NCBI GenBank assembly: GCA_041689935.1
Contig: JBDNFI010000057.1
Span: 1 to 64,000 of the forward strand
Direction: 5' to 3'
DNA: 64,000 nucleotides
DNA from: CAXBDP01 sp041689935
GTDB taxonomy: Bacteria > Bacteroidota > Bacteroidia > Cytophagales > Cyclobacteriaceae
In this document: positions 27,191 through 34,080 of the stretch, in pieces
Layout of the letters: each line of letters opens with the position of its first letter
How positions within the stretch are numbered: position 1 is the stretch's first letter
The notes under the pieces: model-generated
Database searches by the model: none
Told to the model about the DNA's origin: nothing
Seen by the model: only the letters and a program-made list of their open reading frames with translations
Translations under genes and position numbers: made by a program

Positions 27191-27640
27191 ATGATTAACA
27201 AAATAGCTTTGCAACAGCATTGTCTAAATCTGGTTGCAGAAAAGTTGAACAGGGCAAAGGAAGAAGTGAATCTAACCAAAGAAGCCTCTTTCGAAGAAAC
27301 AAAAAGTAGTGCTGGTGATAAATTTGAGACTGGCAGGGAGATGATGCAACAAGAAGTTAATAAATTTGGTCTTCAAATCAAGGAATTAAATAAAATCTAC
27401 CGGTTGATCGACACGCTTAGTCTTAGTAAATCATCAAAAAATATTGAAGCTGGCAGCATCATAAAAACTAATTTGAATACCTTTTTTATTTCGGCCAGCT
27501 TAGGAATGGTTGAATTTGAAGGAGAAAGACTAATGCTTATTTCAGCAATTTCACCATTAGCCTCGGTATTTCTGGACAAAAAGGCTGGGGAAGAAATTAC
27601 CTTCAATGGACGCACTTATTCAATTTATGAAGTCTACTGA
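27191..27640 (+). CDS. GreA/GreB-like transcription factor family protein
   Basis: The 149-residue protein has an N-terminal helical hairpin (AEKLNRAKEEVNLTKEASFEE and GDKFETGREMMQQEVNKFG) and a C-terminal FKBP-like fold ending in AGEEITFNGRTYSIYEVY. This is the architecture of Gre factors, which bind the RNA polymerase secondary channel. The sequence is far from canonical GreA, and homologues in this phylum are mostly annotated as hypothetical, so transcript cleavage activity is uncertain. It starts 13 bases after the protease gene. Confidence 0.65.
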   Translation: MINKIALQQHCLNLVAEKLNRAKEEVNLTKEASFEETKSSAGDKFETGREMMQQEVNKFGLQIKELNKIYRLIDTLSLSKSSKNIEAGSIIKTNLNTFFISASLGMVEFEGERLMLISAISPLASVFLDKKAGEEITFNGRTYSIYEVY

Positions 27641-27714
27641 CGCTTGAAACAGTTCCCGAATAAAACTTTGAAGACCACGAGAGCTCCTCTATTTCAATAA
27701 TTGAGAGTAGGTTA

Positions 27715-27951
27715 TTAAGCCATGTCTTTACTTTTATTTTCCTTAAACCGCTCAATAAAATTGAATGGATTGGAGAGAGAATTTTGAGTGATGACCTCCT
27801 TAGTGGAAAATTGAGGTTTGCCTAAGTTGGCTGTAGATGACCATAGAGAAAATCCAAAAGTATAGGCTAAAACCGAAATACCAACTACCACGCCAATAAA
27901 TAGAATCAAACCCGACACAAATTTCCTTTTACGATTGATGCTGGTTTCCAT
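27715..27951 (-). CDS. small single-pass membrane protein, unknown
   Basis: The 78-residue protein has a basic N-terminus (SINRKRKF), one membrane helix at about 12-34 and a polar tail. It has its own start and stop and is not overlapped by a larger gene, so it is likely real. No family is recognised. A 7-bp inverted repeat lies upstream at 28042-28061. Confidence 0.5.
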   Translation of the reverse strand: METSINRKRKFVSGLILFIGVVVGISVLAYTFGFSLWSSTANLGKPQFSTKEVITQNSLSNPFNFIERFKENKSKDMA

Positions 27952-28041
27952 ATTTACCTGCTTTAGATTTGTGTACTGCCAAGCTTTGTGCCAAAAATAA
28001 AATAGATCTACTTTTAATTAAATCGAGTAAAATTTTCCTTT

Positions 28042-28061
28042 CGAACATCCTTTTATGTTCG
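28042..28061. repeat. short perfect inverted repeat in a spacer
   Basis: CGAACAT (28042-28048) and ATGTTCG (28055-28061) form a 7-bp stem with a 6-base loop, 44 bases downstream of the stop of the oxidoreductase gene and 91 bases upstream of the small membrane protein gene. No T-tract follows on either strand, so it may be an operator or an mRNA hairpin. Confidence 0.35.
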
Positions 28062-28104
28062 CTTGAGGACAATAATTCACGAAGTCAGGCAGTCAATTAA
28101 ATTT

Positions 28105-29577
28105 CTATTTTAAATTGTTCATTATTCTGTTGTCCTTCATCATTTTTTCTACCGCAATTATTCCACTAAGTGTAGTACCTGGTATTCCCTGCCCCGGATA
28201 GCTAGTGTCTCCACATTGGTACATACCTTGCCCATCCACCCGTGATTCTATCATTTGCCATGGCTTGATGGAGAAATATTGCGGATACCCGCCTACAAAA
28301 CCAAAAGCTCTTCCTGTCCATTTTTCCCAGCTTTTCGGTGAAGAACTATGCTGATACACAATATCCTCTTTTGCCAGAAATCCACTGTCTTCCAAAATAT
28401 TGATTACCGCGTTTTCAGCTATTTTGGTATCAATAATATTGTTTTGTGGATTTGGTACATGTGTGCTTATGGAGGCCACTTTCATCCCCGGCACATCCGA
28501 TCTTGTAGTGTCTTCTGGGTGACTTAGACTCAAAAATATGCTTTTCGCCCCTACGCCTGCCAATGGTTTGCGCAAATGAATTTGATGATGAATACTATCA
28601 AAATCCTTGTTGGATTTGAACCCAATTCCCATCTGGAAAGCCGAGTTTAATTTAGGCGAATCCATTATTTTACTTTGATATTTAGAAATAGCGGGAGGAT
28701 AAATTTTCAGCAGATTATTGATCGGTATCCCACTCAATATCATTTTGGATTGAAAAACTCCTTTATTGGTTTTAACCAAATAGCCCGATTCCGTTTTCTC
28801 AATCTGTTGCACTTCAGTGCGAAGGTGAAGTTCACCATCTAGTTTTTTTATGTAGTCTATAAAAGGAGTCACCAAATTAATAAGACCTCCATCTACATAA
28901 TAATTATTATAATTGGTGTAGCACAACGCAGTAGCACCAAACAAGAGATTTACCTCTTGTTGAGTATTTTGGGCAGTAATTAATAGTTGTTCATCTATGA
29001 ACTCCATGAAATCCACATTTTCGTGCAATCCGTGTTTTTTAATGAAGTCACTGGTACGAACTAAGGAGTATCTTGCATTTACTACTTGAGAGAGAGTAGC
29101 ATTTTTGACTGCATCCATAAGATCAGAAAAATTGGCGGGAGGAAAATTTCTTTGCTTGATACTCGTATCCCACACAAACTGACTTATGCTGTAGCATTTT
29201 CTCCAAAACTCCGCCTGACCTTTCTTTCCGAAAACTCTTTCAGCTTCTGCAATCCACTGATCTAAAAACTGGTATCTATTAATAATTTTTCCGTTTTTCA
29301 AGTGTACCTGCATAGGCAATGGTAATTTGCGGACGTCTAATTGAATACCTGTTTGAGCTAGTACATATTCTAATGGCATTTGGCGATCTAAGCCTACCAG
29401 TGTTGTTGCGCCACTCTCAAAAGTAAATCCTTTGCGCCAATAAGAGCTCGTGCAACCTCCCGGTAAATAATTTTGTTCTAATATGGCTATTTTAGTTCCT
29501 AACTTTGCCAACAGCGCAGAAGCGGTGAGTGAACCCATTCCACTACCGATTACAATAAGGTCAAAAGAATGAGCCAT
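28105..29577 (-). CDS. FAD-dependent phytoene desaturase/carotenoid isomerase-type oxidoreductase
   Basis: The 490-residue protein begins with a dinucleotide-binding motif (VIGSGMGSLTASALLA, 9-24) and an ARxG-like second FAD motif. It ends with the CrtI/CRTISO signature CGDTSYPGQGIPGTTLSGI, where the flavin is held. Family members desaturate or isomerise carotenoids or related long-chain polyenes and retinoids. No other carotenoid gene is nearby, so the exact substrate is open. A minus-strand promoter-like pair overlaps the divergent PTPS start. Two octamer copies (28691, 29135) lie within. Confidence 0.82.
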   Translation of the reverse strand: MAHSFDLIVIGSGMGSLTASALLAKLGTKIAILEQNYLPGGCTSSYWRKGFTFESGATTLVGLDRQMPLEYVLAQTGIQLDVRKLPLPMQVHLKNGKIINRYQFLDQWIAEAERVFGKKGQAEFWRKCYSISQFVWDTSIKQRNFPPANFSDLMDAVKNATLSQVVNARYSLVRTSDFIKKHGLHENVDFMEFIDEQLLITAQNTQQEVNLLFGATALCYTNYNNYYVDGGLINLVTPFIDYIKKLDGELHLRTEVQQIEKTESGYLVKTNKGVFQSKMILSGIPINNLLKIYPPAISKYQSKIMDSPKLNSAFQMGIGFKSNKDFDSIHHQIHLRKPLAGVGAKSIFLSLSHPEDTTRSDVPGMKVASISTHVPNPQNNIIDTKIAENAVINILEDSGFLAKEDIVYQHSSSPKSWEKWTGRAFGFVGGYPQYFSIKPWQMIESRVDGQGMYQCGDTSYPGQGIPGTTLSGIIAVEKMMKDNRIMNNLK

Positions 29578-29615
29578 TTAAATACTTTGTTTAATCTTTT
29601 TAACTAATTATTAAA

Positions 29616-29647
29616 CAAAATTAGAAAAACTTATGTTTAAAAACCAA
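29616..29647 (-). promoter_or_regulatory. predicted promoter for the CrtI-like oxidoreductase gene
   Basis: On the minus strand TTG (29645-29647), 21 bases and TAATTTTG (29616-29623) match the Bacteroidota pattern. The upstream element overlaps the first base of the divergent PTPS gene. Confidence 0.4.
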
Positions 29648-30057
29648 TGAAAACAGCCGTAATACGAAAAGAACATTTTAATGCAGCTCACAGATTGCAC
29701 AATCCAGATTGGTCGGATGAACAAAATCATACTATTTTTGGTAAGTGTAATAATAAAAACTATCACGGTCACAATTATGACTTGCTTGTAAAGCTAATTG
29801 GTACACCTGATCCTAGCACTGGCTACGTTTTTGACATGAAAGTGCTCAGTGACATTATTAAAGAGAATGTACTTAATAAATTTGATCACAAAAACTTAAA
29901 TCTTGACACAGATGAATTCCAGCATCTCAACCCAACCGCCGAAAATATTGCAGTGGTTATTTGGAATATTTTAAGACAGAAAATTGATAAAAAATTTGAT
30001 TTAAAAATCACACTTTATGAAACAGAAAGAAATTTTGTTGAATATCCCGCAGGTTAA
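29647..30057 (+). CDS. 6-pyruvoyl-tetrahydropterin synthase / QueD family protein
   Basis: The 136-residue protein has the complete PTPS active site: zinc histidines H15 (FNAAHRL), H40 and H42 (NYHGHNY), candidate catalytic C34, the pair D80-H81 (FDHKNLN), TAEN at 97-100 and E125 in ETERNF for pterin anchoring. It converts dihydroneopterin triphosphate to 6-pyruvoyl-tetrahydropterin (PTPS) or to 6-carboxy-tetrahydropterin (QueD). Its reading frame overlaps folE, whose enzyme makes the substrate, by 41 bases, and an SDR gene follows. This favours a pterin pathway, but QueC/QueE partners could lie elsewhere. Confidence 0.9.
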   Translation: MKTAVIRKEHFNAAHRLHNPDWSDEQNHTIFGKCNNKNYHGHNYDLLVKLIGTPDPSTGYVFDMKVLSDIIKENVLNKFDHKNLNLDTDEFQHLNPTAENIAVVIWNILRQKIDKKFDLKITLYETERNFVEYPAG

Positions 30058-30712
30058 TGGTTTCACAATTGAAGACCTTGGAGACGAGCATGTTGGTACA
30101 TCAGCAGAAACTCCTTTGAGAGAAGATGCTTTCGAAATGGACGATGACTTAAAAATCGAACTGATCGAAAAGCACTTTAGGGAAATAATGAATGTTTTGG
30201 GTTTAGACTTAACAGACGATAGTTTGAGAGGTACTCCTGCAAGAGTAGCGAAAATGTACGTGAAAGAGATATTTAGAGGATTGGATCCGAAAAACAAGCC
30301 TGACGCAAAACTCTTTGAAAATAAATATAAGTATAACCAAATGTTGGTAGAGAAGGACATTACTTTCTTTAGTAATTGCGAACACCACTTTGTACCGATC
30401 TATGGTAAAGTCCATGTGGCGTACATATCAAGTGGTAAAGTGATTGGCTTGTCAAAAATAAATAGAGTAGTTCAATACTTTGCTCAAAGACCTCAAGTAC
30501 AGGAAAGACTTACTATGCAAATTGGTAATGAACTGAAGGAAATATTAGATACAGATCATGTTGCGGTAATCGTAGATGCTAATCACATGTGTGTATCTTC
30601 CCGCGGAATTAAAGATGTTACAAGTAGCACGGTCACTTCTTTCTACAGTGGTAAATTCAATAGTGAAGCAACTCGAATTGAATTCCTAGACTATATCAAA
30701 ATAGAAAAATAA
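30017..30712 (+). CDS. folE: GTP cyclohydrolase I
   Basis: The protein carries the GTPCH I fold with zinc ligands C121 and H124 (CEHHFVP) and C192 (HMCVSSRG), plus RVVQYFAQRPQVQERLT in the C-terminal half. It turns GTP into dihydroneopterin triphosphate for folate or biopterin. I keep the start at 30017, which overlaps the PTPS gene, because the conserved N-terminal stretch GDEHVGTSAETPLREDAFE lies before the next internal Met (residue 41). The stop is directly adjacent to the SDR start, so three genes form one tight unit. Confidence 0.95.
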   Translation: MKQKEILLNIPQVNGFTIEDLGDEHVGTSAETPLREDAFEMDDDLKIELIEKHFREIMNVLGLDLTDDSLRGTPARVAKMYVKEIFRGLDPKNKPDAKLFENKYKYNQMLVEKDITFFSNCEHHFVPIYGKVHVAYISSGKVIGLSKINRVVQYFAQRPQVQERLTMQIGNELKEILDTDHVAVIVDANHMCVSSRGIKDVTSSTVTSFYSGKFNSEATRIEFLDYIKIEK

Positions 30713-31420
30713 ATGTTGACAGATTTGAAAGAGAAAAACTACCTGATCGTAGGTGGGGGAAGCGGCATTGGCTTTTCGTTAGCAGAAAAACTGCAAAAAT
30801 CGGGAGCCAATGTCTTTGTAATCAATAGGCAATCTATGGGACCAGAAGGGACAACTACATTTCACGCTGACATATTGGAAGACTCTGACGTTTATGGTCA
30901 ACTTCCAGATGTCATAGATGGCTTGGCCTATTGTCCTGGTAGCATTAATTTGAAACCTATTAATAGAATAACACAAGAAGATTTAATTAGTGACTTTCGA
31001 ATCAATGCAGTGGGCGCAATATTAGCGACCCAAGGCGTGTTGAGGAAATTGAAAAAGGCGGAGTCTGCAAGCATAGTATTTTTTAGTACAGTGGCAGTTG
31101 CCACTGGAATGGGTTTTCATTCAAGTATAGCCGCGGCAAAAGGAGCTGTAGAAGGAATTACAAGATCCCTATCTGCAGAACTCGCCAATAATGGTATACG
31201 AGTGAATGCTATAGCACCTTCACTTACTGATACACCTTTGGCAGCCAATCTCTTATCATCAGAAGACAAGCAATTGGCCGCAGGTAAACGACATCCATTA
31301 AATAGAGTTGGTACTCCATCCGATATGTCTGACGCAGCTTATTTCTTATTATCTCCCAACTCAAGTTGGATTACTGGGCAAGTAATCGGCATTGATGGAG
31401 GTTTATCTGTAATCAGATAA
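30713..31420 (+). CDS. short-chain dehydrogenase/reductase with the catalytic Tyr replaced
   Basis: The 235-residue Rossmann protein has a cofactor loop GGGSGIG at 14-20, catalytic-type S125, N98 and K143, and the classical C-terminal half (GIRVNAIAPS, GQVIGIDGG). In the YxxxK position the sequence is I139-AAA-K143, so the proton-donating Tyr is absent. It starts directly after the folE stop. GTPCH I, PTPS and an SDR (sepiapterin reductase) are the three enzymes of tetrahydrobiopterin synthesis, which suggests a biopterin-like role, but without Tyr the chemistry must differ or the protein may only bind. Confidence 0.8.
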   Translation: MLTDLKEKNYLIVGGGSGIGFSLAEKLQKSGANVFVINRQSMGPEGTTTFHADILEDSDVYGQLPDVIDGLAYCPGSINLKPINRITQEDLISDFRINAVGAILATQGVLRKLKKAESASIVFFSTVAVATGMGFHSSIAAAKGAVEGITRSLSAELANNGIRVNAIAPSLTDTPLAANLLSSEDKQLAAGKRHPLNRVGTPSDMSDAAYFLLSPNSSWITGQVIGIDGGLSVIR

Positions 31421-31508
31421 AAACCTTTACGGGAAACAACAGTTACTCTTAAAGTTAACCTTCTACCATTTGAGAACGGCGCAGCAGCAAGAGGATTCAA
31501 ATAAGATT

Positions 31509-31772
31509 ATGAAGATTCCACCCCAGTCATTTTTGATATTCAAAGAAGAGCTACGAAAAGAGCGTCTTGAGAAAGAACGATTAAAGGCTGAATACGAGAA
31601 TAAAATATCTAATTTAGCGGAAGAGTTATCTTTCCTAAAAGAGCAGATCAATTCCCAGCAAGATATGATTAAGAGAACTATTGATTATGCAGTACGTTTA
31701 GAAATTGACTTGAATCAATTAAACTCTAAAGTTGACGACGACAAGAAGAATTCTAAAAGAAGTTACCATTAA
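31509..31772 (+). CDS. small coiled-coil protein, unknown
   Basis: From the ATG at 31509 the protein (MKIPPQSFLIFKEELRKERL...) is 87 residues, nearly all charged helix with a strong coiled-coil pattern from about 10 to 75. An upstream TTG at 31470 would add 13 residues. Nothing catalytic is visible. It stands between the SDR gene and a conserved unknown and overlaps the longest reading of the next frame. Confidence 0.55.
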   Translation: MKIPPQSFLIFKEELRKERLEKERLKAEYENKISNLAEELSFLKEQINSQQDMIKRTIDYAVRLEIDLNQLNSKVDDDKKNSKRSYH

Positions 31773-31782
31773 TCAGGCCGAA

Positions 31783-32253
31783 ATGGAGATTCACCAGACA
31801 CCCGCTCAACCAGATACTATCGAACAAAACTTAGGTCAATACGGCTTAAGCACCTATTTTTCCTCCCGCTTTGCCGATGTAGGCTTTGATAACGAGAAAG
31901 GTGTAATCATGTGCGTATTGAAAGAAGCTTATGTTCCTATCCAAAAATTTAAAGAGACATTTGCTGCCATTGGAAAATTAGCATCGCAAAAAAGCTTTAA
32001 TAAATTCATATTTGATAAACGGTCGTTAAGAGCCTTTCATCAACCTTCTATGGAGTGGTATTTTATAGAATGGAAAAAGGAGGTTTATGAATATGGAATT
32101 GAAAAGCATCGAAAGATTCTTCCAAATGAAGCTTGGTTCAAAAAAATGGTTCAGATAGCCAAAGGACAAATTTTAACAGACTATCCCGATAATATCGTTC
32201 ATCTGCTTGATATTCAATACTGTGATTCTGTAGAAGAAGCTCTAAGGAAATAA
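31783..32253 (+). CDS. conserved protein of unknown function, possibly STAS/SpoIIAA-like fold
   Basis: From the ATG at 31783 the protein has about 156 residues with alternating strands and helices (GVIMCVLKEAYVPIQKFKE, SFNKFIFDKRSLRAF), which recalls the SpoIIAA/STAS-like domain of many Bacteroidota proteins. No phosphorylatable Ser motif is clear. It begins 10 bases after the coiled-coil gene and is followed at once by a flavin reductase-like gene. The fold call is tentative. Confidence 0.6.
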   Translation: MEIHQTPAQPDTIEQNLGQYGLSTYFSSRFADVGFDNEKGVIMCVLKEAYVPIQKFKETFAAIGKLASQKSFNKFIFDKRSLRAFHQPSMEWYFIEWKKEVYEYGIEKHRKILPNEAWFKKMVQIAKGQILTDYPDNIVHLLDIQYCDSVEEALRK

Positions 32254-32256
32254 TTG

Positions 32257-32883
32257 ATGATATTAAAAGAATATAATGACTGGGAAAACATGGATTCCAT
32301 GTTTAGAAGAAATTTATTCAATTCATTAAGCGGATTCAAAAGCTTCGTACTTATTGGGACACAAAACGCAGCAGGAAAAACTAACCTCGCTCCTTTTAGC
32401 CAGATCTTACACATCGGAGCAAATCCACCTCTTACAGGAATCTTATTCAGGCCTCATACTGTGCAAAGAGATACCCTTGAAAACATCCTCGAAACGAAAT
32501 TTTTCACTGTAAATCATATTCATGAGGAATTCCTTGTGAAAGCACATCATACAGCAGCGAGATGGGACAAATCTGAATTTGATTCAGTAGAATTAGAGGC
32601 AGAATATCTGGATGGTTTTCCAAGTCCATTTGTTGAAATAAGCCATGTAAAATGGGCGTGCGAATTTGTTGAACGTCAGGATATAAAAAGTAATGGAACT
32701 GTATTAATTATTGGAGCTATCAAGCAGGTCTATCTCCCAGAATTATATATCGGGCAAGACGGTTTCCTTGATCTTCAAGCTACAGGAACGATCACTTCCA
32801 ACGGCTTGGATGCTTATTACAAAACTGAATTAATTAGCAGATTGAGCTATCCAAAACCAGACATCCTCCCGCAACCGATTTAG
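32257..32883 (+). CDS. flavin reductase-like (DIM6/NTAB family) FMN-binding protein
   Basis: The 208-residue protein has the split-barrel FMN-binding features: SFVLIGTQNAAGKTNLAPFS near residues 29-48 and the family's GILFRPHTVQRDTLENI and FTVNHI segments. Such proteins bind FMN and reduce flavins or other substrates with NAD(P)H; the substrate is unknown. Start is ATG 32257, with TTG 32254 an alternative. It adjoins the preceding unknown gene almost without a gap. Confidence 0.82.
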   Translation: MILKEYNDWENMDSMFRRNLFNSLSGFKSFVLIGTQNAAGKTNLAPFSQILHIGANPPLTGILFRPHTVQRDTLENILETKFFTVNHIHEEFLVKAHHTAARWDKSEFDSVELEAEYLDGFPSPFVEISHVKWACEFVERQDIKSNGTVLIIGAIKQVYLPELYIGQDGFLDLQATGTITSNGLDAYYKTELISRLSYPKPDILPQPI

Positions 32884-32933
32884 TCTTTCTCAAACAAATT
32901 TGTTGATCCTTGTAAATTTAAAACCGATTTATA

Positions 32934-33950
32934 TTGCTTGAACTTCTAGAAAGTGGTTTGTACTGCGAAAAAGCTGGTGTGTATATAGACCCATGGTTGC
33001 CAGTGGATAAGGCGATCATTACACACGCACATGCAGACCATTCTCGAGCCGGCAGCAAGCATTATTTAGCTCATCCATATTCCGAAGGTGTTATGCGGCA
33101 TCGATTGGGGAAAGATATTTCCTTTCAAGGGTTAGATTATAATCAGAAAATCCGAGTTAATGGAGTAGATATTTCGCTCCATCCAGCAGGTCATATTCCT
33201 GGCAGCGCTCAAATTCGATTAGTATACAAGGGGCAGGTTTGGGTAGTTTCTGGCGATTATAAATTGGATAATGATGGAATTTCCACTCCATTTGAAGCAA
33301 TAAAATGCGATACATTTATTACCGAATGCACCTTTGGTTTACCCGCATTCCAATGGCCAGATCAAAGATTGGTATTTCAGGACATAAATGATTGGTGGAG
33401 CATTAATCAATCAAAAGGTTTATGTTCAGTTATTTATGCATATTCGCTTGGGAAAGCTCAACGAATTTTGGAAAATTTAGAAAAAGAAATAGGTTCAATT
33501 TACGTTCATGGAGCAATTGCCAATACCAACGAAGCTTTAAAGGAATCTGGCGTTAGACTAAGTGAATATCTTCAAGTAAATCCCTCTCTCCCAAAAAAGA
33601 AATTTCAAGGAGCGATAATAGTAGCTCCTCCCGCAGCAATAAATAGCTCTTGGACGAATAAATTTACTCCATATAGATCAGCCATTGCTTCTGGCTGGGT
33701 GAATATTCGCGGCCAACGTAAGAGAAAAGCAGTAGACAGAGGATTTATTTTATCAGACCATGCCGATTGGACTGGATTGAATAATGCAGTGAATGAGACT
33801 GGAGCTGAGCAAGTTATCACTACACATGGCTATACAGCTGTATTCAGCAAATGGTTGAATGAAAGAGGCATAAAATCATCTGAACTCAAAACTCAATTCG
33901 AGGGAGAAACGCTCGATAGGGTCGACAATGAAGATGTAAATTTGGCCTAA
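32934..33950 (+). CDS. DNA ligase-associated metallo-beta-lactamase-fold exonuclease
   Basis: The 338-residue protein is an MBL/beta-CASP nuclease: HAHADH at 31-36, HIPGSAQ, a metal-binding Asp in VSGDYK and a late LSDHADW. The sequence fits the family encoded next to ATP-dependent DNA ligase and Lhr-like helicase in a bacterial DNA repair cluster. Neither ligase, helicase nor phosphoesterase is next to it here, so it is an isolated member. The start is TTG at 32934, directly before the conserved LESGLYCEKAGVYIDPW segment. Confidence 0.82.
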   Translation: MLELLESGLYCEKAGVYIDPWLPVDKAIITHAHADHSRAGSKHYLAHPYSEGVMRHRLGKDISFQGLDYNQKIRVNGVDISLHPAGHIPGSAQIRLVYKGQVWVVSGDYKLDNDGISTPFEAIKCDTFITECTFGLPAFQWPDQRLVFQDINDWWSINQSKGLCSVIYAYSLGKAQRILENLEKEIGSIYVHGAIANTNEALKESGVRLSEYLQVNPSLPKKKFQGAIIVAPPAAINSSWTNKFTPYRSAIASGWVNIRGQRKRKAVDRGFILSDHADWTGLNNAVNETGAEQVITTHGYTAVFSKWLNERGIKSSELKTQFEGETLDRVDNEDVNLA

Positions 33951-33964
33951 TAGTTATTATGAAT

Positions 33965-33995
33965 TTGGCAAATCCGTCTTAGTACTTTAATATTG
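33965..33995 (+). promoter_or_regulatory. predicted promoter for hppA
   Basis: TTTG ending at 33967, 20 bases, and TAATATTG (33988-33995, one deviation from TAnnTTTG) lie 85 bases before the hppA start. Confidence 0.45.
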
Positions 33996-34080
33996 CAGAT
34001 TGTAAAAAATCGAGTGTTAAAAATCGGTTTAATTGACAATCAAACCAATCGAAATAGATTTATCCAACTAATCAACCATT

